Shown in pieces: positions 24,257 to 37,500 of a DNA stretch of 64,000 bases. Source of the DNA: Hypomyces perniciosus (taxonomy: Eukaryota > Ascomycota > Sordariomycetes > Hypocreales > Hypocreaceae); contig SPDT01000002.1 in assembly GCA_008477525.1 (NCBI GenBank), positions 2,170,001 through 2,234,000 on the forward strand, read 5' to 3'. The position numbers and the translations under genes are program-made. Every line of letters starts with the position of its first letter. Position 1 is the first letter of the stretch. The notes beneath the pieces are model-generated. The model saw only the letters and a program-made list of their open reading frames with translations, did no database searches and had not been told where the DNA came from.

Positions 24257-24270
24257 CCTAGGCTTATAAC
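24257..24270 (-). other. Copia 1 primer-binding site, initiator tRNA-Met anticodon type
   Basis: Directly after the 5' LTR, on the minus strand, the sequence is GTTATAAGCCTAGG. With two RIP-type transitions undone (GTTATGAGCCCAGG) it would be complementary to the anticodon stem-loop of initiator tRNA-Met. Drosophila copia is known to use that internal primer. Copia 2 has ATTATAAGCCTAGG at the same place. Confidence 0.6.
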
Positions 24271-24534
24271 TATAGCAGAGTGCAGTACAGCTATATAGAG
24301 TATAAAGAGATAGGAAATAAAGCTTAATTTTATGAAAGAGAATATACTATAGTGGCCTCACTATATATACATATAGCTAATATAAAGAAGAAGCTGTGGA
24401 CAGGCGCTTATAGTGCCTGTATAGTCTGACATATCGCTTATGCGATATATATGTCAGCTTGTATTTGCTTATATAGCAGATAAGAGCTCCCTAGCGCTAA
24501 TAAGCGGTAGGGCCCCGGCCTACTTAACCCAACA
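24271..24534 (-). repeat. 5' LTR of Copia 1
   Basis: 264 bp. It matches the LTR at 17406-17669 along its whole length with many transitions. It reads TGTTGGGTTAAGTAGG from 24534 and ends CTCTGCTATA, where the partner LTR has CTCCGCCACA. Confidence 0.9.
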
Positions 24535-27500
24535 TAATTTTATTAACTTTAGATATTCTTTTAATATTAAAAGGGTAATCTCTTAGTTTTAAAGGTTTTC
24601 CTTTATAGCTATAATATAGCTTAAAGTTTATAATATTAAAAATATTATAAATTTTAATAGAAAATAAAAGATAAATGTAATATATTAATTAATTTATTTT
24701 AATTTAGCGTTTAATCTAGTAAAAATTAATATACTTTTTAGTAACTTTTTTATTAAAGTATTAAAGTTTTAGGTATTTTATAGAAAATAATATTTAATTA
24801 CCTGCAGTAAAAACTTTTTTAAGTTCATAAATATTATATTACTTTTTATATTTTTTTTGGTTTTATTATAGTATTTATTTAACTATTTTATAAATAGCTT
24901 AAAGCTCTTTTACTTTTATAATAGTATTAGTATAATATTTATAATAGGTTAATCTATTATAACTTAAAGTATTAGTTTTATAGCTAAGCAGTAAAAAAGC
25001 TAGTAAATAATCAATTATAGAATATTTAATACTATTATATATAAATTAAGTAAAAGATAATTTTTATAGCTAGTTATTTTATTATTTACTGTAAAAAGAA
25101 TATAAATAATACTTTAAAGCTTAATTTTACTGTTTAGTTTAAGTATTAGTCTATAAGTAAAAGGTAGTGCTAAATTGCTATTTATAATTAAATAGGTAAT
25201 AAAAACTTCGCTAAAATCTAGATTTAAATAATTAATTTCTATTAAAGATAATTCCTTATAATATTCTAAAAATTAAATAAATATATTTTATAAAAAAGTT
25301 AATAATTCTGCTATTTATACTATATATTATTATAAGTATATATAAATTATATTTTATATATTAATTAATAATCATAAGAATTATATTATATAAATATTTA
25401 CCTTTATAGTTTAGGATTTCTAGTAAATCTATAATAAAATCTATGAGAATTTCTTTAAAAGGTCTTTTTAATATTAATAATAAAGTAAGTTTACTATAAG
25501 GTTAATAAATTCTCGCCTTTATTATCTAGTAAATGTAATATATAGATATATAGCGCTTAATATCTTACTTTATACTTTACTAATAATAAATAAATATAAT
25601 GCATTTTAAAGTATAATTAACTCTTTAATATATAGCAGTTAAATAATTATAAAGTAATATTAAAATTTTAATATAAAAACCTATTAATATATAAACTTTA
25701 CTTTAATAGTAAACTAGCTAGTTATTATTAATAATTTAATTATTACTATAAAATATATTAACTATTCCCTAGCTTTAAAACTTTTATTATATAAAATAAT
25801 CTTTTTATTAAATTTATAAAATAGTTAAATATAAAGACTTTTATAGTTTTAGCAGTAAACCTGCAGTAATCTGCGATATAACCTGTAAACCAGTAGTTAT
25901 AACTCTAGCTACTATACTTTACAGGTAAGCTATTTATTAAATAGTACTTAGTCTTTATCCTTTAACCTAAAGTAATATTAAAGTAATACTTTTATTTATA
26001 GGCAACTTTATATATTCTTAATTACTATAATATACCACCATAAATCTTTTTAGTTTATATAAACTATTAGCTTTTATACTATAAAAATAGTATAAAATTA
26101 TTAATATATAGCTTTACTGTAATTCTTTAATTTCAGTAAAACTATAAAAATTAAAGTATTAAAATAAAGTATTAATAAGGTTAAACTTCCCTGGCCTATA
26201 TTTAATGTAAAAATTAAATAAAGCTAGTTTATTAAAAGCCTTTATTTACTAGTATAAAAGCTTTTATTTATTTATAAATTAATAATAGTTAAAATAGTCT
26301 ATTACAACCTAAATCTCTATATTTATATAAGCCAGATAATATCTTTATATTTAAAAAGCCTCTATAATAGTAAGAAATTTAATATTAAAAGTATAATACT
26401 ATAATTTAAAACTATTTAAGTTTTTTAATATATATACTATAAAGTACTAAATATTTTACTAGTATTAAATTAATATTACTTTAATTATATAGTTTAATAT
26501 ATTTTTTTTTATATAAATTAATACCCTTAAATTATAATATATTAAAATAAATTTCTTTATAAACTTTCCTTTAAGTTATTAAAAAGCTTTAAAAGCGCTA
26601 GGCTTTAAGTATAAAGAATTTTCTCTCTTCCTATAAGTAAAATCTATTAAAGGTACTGTAATTTTACTGTAATTCTTAATAAAGTAATAGTAAAACCTTA
26701 TAAATCCTAGAAATATAAAGATATTATATATAGTTTTAAATACTAGCCATTTCAGAATAGCTTAAATATATAACTATTTTATTTTAATTTTATTAAGTAT
26801 AATAATATATTTAAAGAAACGTATTAAAATAATATAAAAAATATATTTATTAATATTAATATATAGCTTTATATTTTATAACTTTTTAAAAACCTAGCAA
26901 ATATATTATATATACTTTTTAATGGTATAGCTATAAATTAATATATTATTAAAACATATAATATAAATAAAATTAACTAGATTTTATAGTGTATTATTAA
27001 TATATTATTAGAAGTTATAAAGGAATTTATAAAGCTAAATAATATAATATTACACTTAAAGTATTTATATTAGCAGTAAAATATTATCTTTTATTTATTT
27101 CTTTTATAGATAGGTATTTAATAATATCTATTTTTTAAATTAAATTTAGTAAAAATTTTAAAATGTAAAAATTTATTAAAAAGTATAGAAATTAATAGTA
27201 AAAGAGTGCAGTTTTTATAAGTTATTTTATTTAAAGTATAGAAATTAATACATATTTGCAGTTTACTGTTTTTTTTAACATAAAGATTATAGGGGCATTT
27301 ACAGGACTAATAGACTACTAAATCTATATATTCTATAATGCTTTTTTTAAATACTTGCAGAAAGCTTTTAGCTCTTTAAATACTATATAATAGATAAGAC
27401 TTTATAAAGGCATTTTCCTATCTTTTAACTTAATGGTATACTATTAATTTACTAATATATTAGCAGCTTTTTTTATAAAAAAGATATTAATAAGATTATA

Positions 27501-27638
27501 ATATATAGGAAGCAATTTTAAATATAAAGTTAACTGATAGTCTTTGAAGGAAATTGCTTTATTTAAGTTAGGAGGTAGTAAATTTTCGAAAGCTTTTAAC
27601 CTAACTTTTAGCTTTTTTTTAATTATTAATATAAAAGC

Positions 27639-27904
27639 TGTTGGGTTGAGTAGGCCGGGGCCCTACCGCTTACCAGCGCTAAAGAGCTCTTATCTGCTAT
27701 ATAAGCAGATACGAGCTAACATATATACCGCGTAAGCGATATATCAGACTATATAGGCGCTTATAAAGCGCCTGCATACAGCTTCTTCTTTGTATTAGCT
27801 ATATATATATATAGTAAAGCCACTACAGCATATTCTCTTTTATAGAATCAAGCTTTGTTTCCTATCTCTCTATACTTTATATAGCTGTGCCGCGCTTTGC
27901 TATA
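27639..27904 (+). repeat. 5' LTR of Copia 2
   Basis: 266 bp, beginning TGTTGGGTTGAGTAGGCC and ending GCGCTTTGCTATA. The primer-binding site ATTATAAGCCTAGG follows at 27905-27918. Confidence 0.9.
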
Positions 27905-30900
27905 ATTATAAGCCTAGGTAATAACTATTAAAGTTATTAAAAACTTCTACTTTAATATTATATCTCTCTTTATACCCTTTACCTTTACCTTTAAGCTATT
28001 AAAGCTATCTTCTATAATAAATAGCGCAGGGGATATCGCTTTTATAAAGCTAGAATTAATAGTCTAGTAGATTAAGTAGATTACTATTTTAACCAACTAT
28101 ATAACTACTATTAAAGTTTAGAATAGGATTAATTTTAATCTCTTTAATTAACTAAATAACTATTTCCCTACTACTAAGCCACCTACTTTAATAAAAATAA
28201 AGGAATGTATAGTATAAAAGTTTAGTTTTAATGCCTCTGCAGTAAATATCTCTATTTACTATAATAGTATACTTTAAAAGCACTAGTTTAATATTACTTT
28301 AAATAAAGAGAAGAGGAAGGCTAGTAATGCAATTTTAAATTAAATTTAAAAGATAGTTAACTCTGGCATTTATATTTTAATCTTAGTAGACTTTAAAGCT
28401 ATAGCCCTAGCTTTTACTGCTATTAAAGCAGCCTATAAAAATAACAGGGACTCTAATATTAAATTTACTATTCGCTAAATTATTAAAAAGCTTAAAGATT
28501 AACTAGCTCCTTGCAAAGATATAATATATAAAGAAGTATACTTATCCTATTAATATATACTATATAAAGTAAAGTGCGGGAATATTAAGCCAGAAATATA
28601 ATATACCTATTAAGTGTATATTTATATAAGTGCAGTAAAGTATAAGCTTTTAAAGGTTATAGGAATAGCTTTTTAAATAGTTTTTTTTAAAGCTATTAAA
28701 GTATACTTTACTTTAAACTTTACTGCTTATTACTTATATTATATAAACGGCTTAATTAAAAGCAGTAAAATAAATAAAATCTTTTCTTTTAATTAGCTTA
28801 AATGGCTTTTTTTAAATACTTTAAAAAACGCAGAGAATTATATTTATAGCTTTTATATAATATTTAGTAACTGCTTTGATAATATATTAGGCAGTAGTAA
28901 TATATATTTAAAGCCTTTTATTAGTAAAGAGTGCCTTTATAGACTTAAAAGGTATATTTAGCCTTTAAATAACTGCAGTAAAGTATATACTGCACTTGCT
29001 AAAAAGTTTAATAAAAAAGGGATATATACTTTTATATTTAAATAGGCTATAGAGATTTGCGCGCGCCTGTAAAGAGATAAATAGCAGGTTACCTATAAAA
29101 AGCTTAGTAAAAAGGGTATTAACTTTACTGCTTTAATATAGGGAGGAATAGCTTTAACTATTATAGCTGCTTTAATTTCCTTAAACCTAATCGATAAAGA
29201 AAATGCAAGCTTTATAATATATTTAATAAGCGTATTAATATATATTAATATATAGGATATACTTTACTGCCTCTTTTAAAGTACTTTTTTTAATATATAT
29301 AATATAATTTATTTTATAAATAGTAGGAACTATTTTATTTTTAGCTCTTTTATTTTAAATATAAAAGAAGACTATATTAAAGTAAAAGGAGCTAGCTATC
29401 CGATAATTAAAAGAGGTAATTATCTGCTAAAGGATACTCTTTATAATCTATATTAAAAGATTATAGGCTTTATTAAGCTTTTAGATATAGCTATAGTTAA
29501 AGGATTTTATATTAATATTGTATTTTTATTAAAGCTTTAGAAAGTAGGGATTTGGCTAATAAGGTGCAATAATACATTTCGCATTAATACAGCTAATTTA
29601 AATACTATTATAGGGAAAGTAAAGTATAGGTATAATATTTTATTTCTTTAATATAAGCCTTTATCGCTCTATATTACCTTTACCTTTAAGTATACTATAC
29701 CAAGCAGCTTAACAGCTCTTTTTATTCTTTTTAATATAGACTATAGCATTTATATAGCGTTAAAAAGCAGGAAAAGATTAATATATAATCCCCTAGTACT
29801 ATAATATAACTTTAAATAGCTTTAGCATTTATAATTAAGATATCTAGGCCTAGAAGCGCTTAAAGCGCTTATAAAGAATATAAAGAATATATATATTAAA
29901 GGAACTATATATATAGAATATAAAGCTTATACTTTTACACACGCGAAACAGGTTATCTCTTATAGACTATTTAATAGATAAGTATTAAAACTATTCTTTA
30001 AAGTATACTGGGATCTTTAAGACTATCCTAAAGGCTATAATAAGGATAACTAGCTTTTAATGCTTAAAAAAATATATTATATAGCTATATATACACCCTT
30101 TACTAAATAATAAATAAGAAACTGTTTTTAGTGCTTTTTTCAACTTTATAAATATAGTAAAGATATAATATAATATCTCTATATACTTTTTTAAGCAGAA
30201 TAATAAAAAAGCTATAATTGCAGTTAAAAGCTTATTATACTTCTAGATCTAGGCTAATATAAAAGGTATTATTTTAAAGCTTGCCCTATCCTATATATAT
30301 AAGCCAAATAGCGCTTTAAAATAAGTAGGTTAGGAAGTTATAAATAAGTTAATTAAAATACTAGAAGTTATAGGTCTTTTAACTGACTTATAGCCTAAGA
30401 GCGTAAAAGCTGCAGTATATATTATTAATATAAGTCTTATATACAGCCTTACTATAATATTACTTATCAATAAATTAAAGTAATAATTCCGCGACTTTAC
30501 ACCCCTTTTAATAAAGGAGCCTTCTGCGGACCTATAGCTAGATTAAAGTGGGTTTTATATATACAGCTACTGCGCCTATAAATTTAATAGAGACTGCAAA
30601 GCTGGCTGGAAAAAGAGATAATTTAAGACTAAGCCTAGGGGGCTAATTAAATATTTTATTAGCTATACTATAAATAATATATATTGCATTTAATTACCCT
30701 GCCTAGTAAAGGTAATTATTATAAGGAATATACAGTTTAATAAAACTAGCTTCTTTAATAGCAATAAAGAGATTGCAGATAAGCTGTTTATAGCTAAGTT
30801 AAATAAGCTGTTTAATAAGGTTAAAGAAAATAAGCTAGCATTTAAACTCTTCCCTATATATATTCCTGCAGTAAAGAATACCTTTATAGGTAATATAGAA

Positions 30901-33900
30901 AAAGAGAGTATACCTTTAAAAGTAGCAGAAATATAAAGTATTAAAGATAACTTAATTAATACTTTAAGTAAACTATTAATATACTTAGAAAGACCTTTTA
31001 GTCTTTAAACATTAAAGGCTACCTTAAAATAATTAATCTTTATAGATAATATTAGCGCGTTAATAGGAACTTTAAATAATACTTTAATAAGCGATTCACC
31101 CTTTTTTATAAAAAGGGATATAGCGGAAGAACAGCCTTATATATTAAAGGTATATAACCTAATAAAAGAGGATAGTCTATTAAAGCTAAAAGCAGACTAG
31201 TATATAAAAGACTTACTTACTTTTATAAAACAAAAGTAAACCTTTAAAGAAATGCCAGCTAATAATCCTTTAAGCAGTAAAGAAGTAACTAATATTTACA
31301 AGAGCTTAAAACTTTAAAGGAAGTAACCTGTAAAAAAGGTTAATAAGTATCTCCTAGTATATAAAATTAAAACGTATACTGCAAGCACTGCTTTTAAAGA
31401 TAATAAGCCTAATATATACTTAATAATTACTAAACTTTTTAATTTAATACTATATTAACTGCTGCCTAATTAATAAAAGCTAATAAGCAATAAATTAAAA
31501 AGCACAGAAATAGTATTTACTGTTTTTAATACAGTAATAGACTATAAATCTTTATTTTAGAAAAGTATAACTTTTAATAAACTAACTGTTTACTAAAAGG
31601 ATTTAGCGAAACTGCTAAAAGACTAAAAAGAATTTATAAAATACCTATTTAAAGATAAGTTTAAGTAAACTATATGCAATAAAATTAATTCTTTACGCGC
31701 AAAAAGAACCTAGTAAAAAATATTACACTTAAAGGCAATAATAAAGCTACTATTAGTATATTAGGTTTTTACTTATAAATTTAACTAAAATGGAAATCTA
31801 AAATACTATAAAGTTTACTTTATAGTCTGCAGGGACTTATAAAAGCGCTTTACTATAAAGAGTATATATACAATTATATTAGCAGTGTATTCTTTCTATA
31901 TATTTATTACTTTTACAGTAAGATTTAACTTTAAGTTAAAGCAGTATAATATTAAGAATACTTTTCTTAATACTTTAAAGGATAAGAACTCGAAACTAGT
32001 TATATATAAGCTCCTTAAGGGTTTTAAGTAGCTAAATATCTATTTAAAGCTCGCGAAAGCCTTATATAATTTAAAGGATTTACTAAAGCTGTAGTTTAAT
32101 GAATTATCTTTGACTTTAAGGCAATAAAGGTTAATCTTAAGCTTTAAAAAGCCTTATCTCTTTTATAATAAAGCTTAAAAAATCTTTATTATATTCTATA
32201 TAGATAATATTTTAATTATATATTATTATAATAATAAAGCTCTTTACACTAAACTATTAAATACTTTAGAAATAAAGTATAAGCTTTATAATAAAAGAGA
32301 TATATAGTGGTTTTTAAAGATTAAAATTACCTATAACTATATAAAGTATAAAATATACTTTTCCTATAAAACCTATTTTAAGAAAATTGCGAAATGATTT
32401 AGGCTTAATAAAGGAATATAGCTTCTTATAATTCCAATACCTATTATAAAGCTCTGGAAAAGTATATTGCAAGCTTTAAAAGTAACTATTAAAATATATT
32501 AAAAGAAAATAGAATTAATACTTTATACAGCTATTATAATAAGGCTTAATATAGCTTACAGCGCCTTGGCTTTATTATAGTTTCTAATTAACCCTAGTAA
32601 AGAGTACCTTAAAGCAGTTAACCAGCTAATCCGCTATTTATATATATAGTATTTCCTAGCTCTTTAATATAAAGGGTAAAAAGAAATATAGGTCTTGACT
32701 GCTTTAAGCAATACTTCTTTTACTAATAATATAAATACTTAGAGATTATCTTAAAGGTATTTTATTATACTTTTCTCAGGCCTTATCCTATAAAACATAA
32801 CGCGTTAAAGTACTGTCAGTATATCTATAACAGAAGCTAAACTGCTTACCTTTACTTAAATAATAAAAGAGGCTATAAATCTATATTGCCTTTTTAAAAA
32901 ATAAAATTTAAGCCTAGCGTTAACTAGAATATTAACTGTAATAATTAATTAACTATATACTTTATAATTAAAAAGAGTATATAAATTAATACTTGCCTGC
33001 ATTATATTAATATATAAAATATATAGCTTTAATAGGAATACTAAAAAGGATTATTTACAGTTTCTTATCTTTCTATTAACTTTATGCCTGCTAATAGGCT
33101 TACTAAAGCTTTACTATACTAGTGCTTTAAGTACTTTAAAGTACTATTAAACTTAGCAGATATATAGTTACTAGAATAGAATATATAAAAATACAGGAAA
33201 CTAGTTAATTTTAGCCTATAGGCTATATACTATAAAAGGTATATTCTATTACTGCAATAACTATTCTTTAAAAGCTTTTTAGCCTTTACGCGCCTATATA
33301 TAAAAGGCGTTATTATTATTATCGCTACTGCCTAAAGCAGCAGCCTCCTTAAAGTAAACTAAATTCTCCTCCTTTAATAAATTAAATTAAAGGCATAACG
33401 CTTTCTTATACTAAGTTACTATCTAATTATATAAGCTTATAAATATATAAAGAAAAGAGAGTATATTTACCTAGTTATCCTCTTTATTTACAGCTTAAAA
33501 AAGCTAGTATATAATTAATGCAAATATTAAATAACTATAAAGTATATAATTAAATAAAGCAATATAAGTAAATTAAAGAGGAGTTTACTAAAGGGTATAT
33601 TAGTAATTACTATTACAGTAAATAGTATATTACTGAAAGTAAGCGATAGAAATATACAGCGCAAAAGGAATTAGTTAAAAGTATAATATTTACAGTAGGG
33701 GCTATACTACTATTACTGTTAATATTGATATTATTATTAATATTAATAATAATAATATTAATAACTAAAAAAGAAAAGCAAGGAATAGGGCTAGGGGGCA
33801 GTTAATATACCTATTCTAGCTGTTTAAGACTAATTCACCTACTTAGGGAGCTTTATTATTTAACTTCCTATTATCACAAATCAATAATAGCTATAGCGCT

Positions 33901-34067
33901 TATATTCCTTTCACCTCTACAATAGAATATTAATGCGTATTTACAATAAAGAGTTTCTAACTAAGTAAAAGAGGCTTTAAAAGCGCGGCCAGACAGTTAT
34001 AACACTATAGATAGACTAGGATAACAGTTAATAAAGCACTGGGAATAGCCTTATTAACTAGGGGGTA

Positions 34068-34333
34068 TATTAGGTTAAGTAGGCCGGGGCCTTACCGCTT
34101 ACCGGCGCTAAAGAGCTTTTATCTGCTATATAAGCAGATACAAGCTGACACACACACTGCGTAAGCGATGTGTTAGACTATGCAGGCGCTTATAAAGCGC
34201 CTGCACACAGCTTCTTCTTTATATTAGCTATATGTAGATATAGCGAGGCCACTACGGCATATTCTCTTTTATAGAATCAAGCTTCGTTTCCTATCTCTCT
34301 ATGCTCTATATAGCTGTACTGCGCTCCGCCATA
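34068..34333 (+). repeat. 3' LTR of Copia 2
   Basis: 266 bp. The start has mutated to TATTAGGTTAAG (TGTTGGG in the partner) and the end is CTCCGCCATA. It is preceded by the mutated polypurine tract AACTAGGGGGTA. Confidence 0.9.
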
Positions 34334-36269
34334 AAAGCTATTTAAGCTTCTTTAATAGCTTATTATAGCTGCTTTTTAAAGGCTATTAAAGTAATAGAAT
34401 CTTTAATTAAAAGATAATTTTATCGATTATACTTTTAAGAAAAAGTAAAATCAGCTTTTTAAAATTAAAGTTTTCTAAAAATAAAGTGTTTTAAGCTATT
34501 AGTAATAATATAATAAAGTAATTACTTTTTCTTTACTTTTTAATTATTAATTATTTTTGTAAATATATTTATATAGTTATAGGTTATAGTAAAAATATTT
34601 AAAGAAATAGCAATAAATTTAAAAGCTAGTAATAGACTTTTTAATTAATCCTTTTATTATAAAAAGATAATATAAATATTACTATTAAACTTAAATAAAG
34701 CATTTATATATTACTAATAGCTATTTAACTGTATCTTTTTTAGTTATTCTATAAGTAAATCTATATAGTAATTATATTTTTAAACTTAATAAACTATAAA
34801 TTTAATATTTCTGCTAATAATATATAGTTAAATAAAGTTATTATACTTTTTAATAAAGTAGTATTTATTATTATATTTTATATAATTAAAAGTTTAGTAA
34901 AAAGTTTTACAGTAAAGGCTATTATATTTTTAATAAATTACTTAATTAAAAAAGTTTCTCTATTCTTTTAAACCTTTAAATATTTTAATTAGTATATTTT
35001 TTAAAAGTATTAATAGCGTAATTTTAATATAATCTTTATTAATTAATAAGTTTAATCTTTTTATATTTTCTTTAACATAAAAATTCCTATTAAAAGTTAT
35101 TTATATTATTAGTATAGCTATATATAAAACTTTCAGTAATTATATTAATATAAATTAACTCGTATCAAATTATAGGGAGTTTATTGTAAAGTATTTATTT
35201 ATTTATTATAACGGAAAAGTATTATAAAAATATATAAATTTTAAGTTATAAAAGAGATATTTTAAAGAATTTACTTTTAATAATCTTAAATTAAAAAAAG
35301 AATAATTAAAAATTCTATTTAGCAGTTTAATATAGGCGAAAGATTTATAAAGTTACTTTATAGTACCTAGTTAAGCTATTGCAATTATTATTTTCAAGCT
35401 ATTAATAAAATTTATTTTAAATAATTAATCTAGTAAATCTACCTTTCTCTTTAAAATAGTTAACCTATTACTATTAAATATCTCCTTTTAAATAAAAAAT
35501 AATATAAATAACCTTATAAGCTATTTAAAAAAAAAGTATTAAAGGATAATTTAAACTGCCTTTTAATAATAGTAAAAAAAGTCTATAGTTTTTATTTAAA
35601 ACTTTCTTTTATAATAAAAAGCTTAAATTTATACTTTACTTTAATTACCTTTATAAAGTTATTTTAAATTAATAGTATATAATAAATTAATTATAGGCAA
35701 TAAACCTATAATCTTTAAAAGTTTAAAAAAAGGGTTTTCCCTTTAAAGAAAAATATTTAAATATTTCCTTTTTAAATATATTTACTATTTATCTTTTATT
35801 TATTCAATATAAATATTAAGTTTTTCTTTTATAAATAAAGTATTATTTGAAAGGCTTAATTAATAATTTAAAAAAATAATATTATTTAAAAGTCTTTAGA
35901 TTTAAAATATAGCCTTTTTACTAAAAATAAATTAATTATTTACTGCTAAAAGTATCTTTAACTTTAATAGTCTTTTTACTTTTACTAGGAATAAAAAGAG
36001 ATTAATATATTAAAAACCTTTTTTAAAGCAGATAAATTAAGTAAAGGGCTATAACTTTAAGGAAAAGTAAAGGAGGTTAAAGAGCAGTTATTTAAAGGAG
36101 AAATAGGTGCTAATAAGCAGGTAATAAGCCAGAAACTAATTATTAGGTATAGTAGTAGTAGTTCACTAGTCTTTAAAGTTTTATATCTTTAGGGACTACA
36201 GTTACTCTTATATATGCATTCTGGCCTATATAATATTACGAGAGCTCCGGAGCTTCCGGTCTCCTGACA

Positions 36270-37500
36270 GCAGAGTTTCTTAGCTTTACTTAAATAAATA
36301 CTGTAAATATAGCCGGGATACCAGACTCTCTATAAAACACTAGGATAGGGGTAATCTTCTAGACTAAAAGGATAGCGCAGGCTATGGTTTTAAAGGCTTT
36401 ATTTAATTTTATTATAAGGTTATTAACGCCTATATTTACTGTCCTGCCTAAATTATTCCTAGATTCTCTCTTTAAGCCAGGCTACTATACCTCTATATTA
36501 TATAAGGCAATTAGTAATATATAGGCCTTAGCTGCTATAATTACTGCATTAAAGGGGGAGCCTTTTTAGGTTTTATTAAGACTCTTAAAGAAATTGGCTG
36601 TCTTTAAAGCTTTACCCGCCTAGGTCTCTATATATTTTTTAAATAACAGCTTAAGGTTAAAAGTAAAGCTAAGCTATTTTATATATTCTTTAAAGTTAAC
36701 TTATTTTCCTTTTAATATAATTACATATTAAAGATTAAATTTATATTTTTTATAAAAGTAAAAGAGTTTAGCTTTATTTAAAGTAAAAGAGATTATATTT
36801 TTTTTAACCTTATTACACTGCCTTATTTAATTTATTTTATAATATTATTAAAGTATAGCTTATATAAAGGCCTATAGCTAGGAAGGTAATATTATTTATA
36901 TAGCTAAAGCGTTTATTATTAGCTTATTTTATTCCTAAGAGCAGGGCAATATATAGTATAAATAAAATTAATAAAAAAAGGGATCTTTAAAGAGTTCTGC
37001 ATTTAAGTTCACTGCAAGGGAAGGTAATACTATCCCTTTTTTAAATAAAAACTATATAGTCGCTTAAAAAAGACTTTACTTATCTAGTAAGCTAATCTAG
37101 CTACCTTTATTCTTTAAGTTAAAGGGTTATACAGTTTTTTATTATAATATTAAAAGCTCCTGAAATATTAAAGGTAAAGATTAATGCTTCCTCTCCCTTA
37201 AAGAGTGCTAGTTTTATATCGTAAATGAGGTAGGCGAGGAGGTTTATAGCGCTCCTTTTCAGTAAAGCTTCGAAATATTGCTTTGGGAGCACTCTATACT
37301 CGAGTGCATCTTTTACAATCCTTTACGCTCGTAGCCTTTCCAGGCCTTTGCCTATATACGATAGGAGTGAGATCGGCCGCTAAGCTTTGTGCGTAGAGTA
37401 GTCTGGCTTGTTTGGCTTGGGTATGAAGGTTACTTCGGCGTTTCGGAAAGGTGCTGGGTGGTATCCGATCTTTAGGCATCCTTTGTGCCACAGCCGGATG
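36270..37500 (-). mobile_element. Tad1-like LINE reverse-transcriptase remnant
   Basis: On the minus strand 37460-37247 reads in one frame as the start of a LINE reverse transcriptase: APFRNAEVTFIPKPNKPDYS, then A-stop-RPISLLSYIGKGLERL, then VLPKQYFEALL. The stop replaces the Trp of the family motif AWRPISLL, so TGG became TAG. The left part (36270-37200) is AT-rich and heavily decayed but reads as further LINE sequence. The element abuts the Gypsy 5' LTR at 36269 and lacks both ends. Confidence 0.7.

Larger units (their letters stand above)
17401..24539 (-). mobile_element. Copia-type LTR retrotransposon 1, complete but RIP-degraded
   Basis: The element occupies 17406-24534 between 5-bp target duplications TAATT (17401-17405 and 24535-24539). 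Its two 264-bp LTRs start TGTTGGGT and end in CCACA or its mutated form. Domain order in the minus direction is Copia-like: integrase zinc/core region (about 22450-22200, with LGHLNYKYLKALKALIKN-type sequence), reverse transcriptase with FYIDNILI at 19960-19980, then RNase H (about 19400-19250, an SSTEAE-like segment). Integrase before reverse transcriptase is diagnostic of Copia. The family YVDD has become YIDN. A primer-binding site and polypurine tract are present. It is inserted in Gypsy copy B. It is 434 bp longer than Copia 2 because of a segment at 18078-18515 missing there. Confidence 0.9.
27634..34338 (+). mobile_element. Copia-type LTR retrotransposon 2, complete but RIP-degraded
   Basis: The element occupies 27639-34333 between 5-bp target duplications AAAGC (27634-27638 and 34334-34338). 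It is the same family as Copia 1 in opposite orientation. LTRs are 266 bp (27639-27904 and 34068-34333), followed by the primer-binding site at 27905-27918. In the plus direction it has gag-like sequence, integrase (about 29830-30000), reverse transcriptase with FYIDNILI at 32194-32214 and RNase H (about 32770-32900). All frames carry many TAA/TAG codons. It lacks the segment of about 440 bp kept in Copia 1. Its insertion splits Gypsy copy B within ATAAAAGC|TATTTAAGC, a sequence intact in Gypsy copy A near 14070. Confidence 0.9.
16000..36269 (-). mobile_element. Gypsy-type LTR retrotransposon copy B, host of two nested Copia elements
   Basis: After removing the two Copia insertions and their target duplications, the element is about 6.4 kb plus one LTR, a normal Gypsy size. 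In the minus direction: 5' LTR from 36269 (TGTCAGGAGACC), gag/protease region, a reverse-transcriptase region interrupted by the plus-strand Copia at 27639-34333, the RT core near 26930-26960 (with a small indel beside the YVNN equivalent), RNase H, integrase (25250-25450: an IDFIIDLLE segment then ILMIIN, matching the family DF...LP...ILVIVDR), then the other Copia at 17406-24534, then 17405-16014, the polypurine tract and the shared LTR. All frames are broken by TAA/TAG. Confidence 0.75.

Noticed and set aside
27544..27735. 63-aa ORF
   Set aside because: Runs from Gypsy sequence into the Copia 2 LTR across the insertion junction; not a gene.
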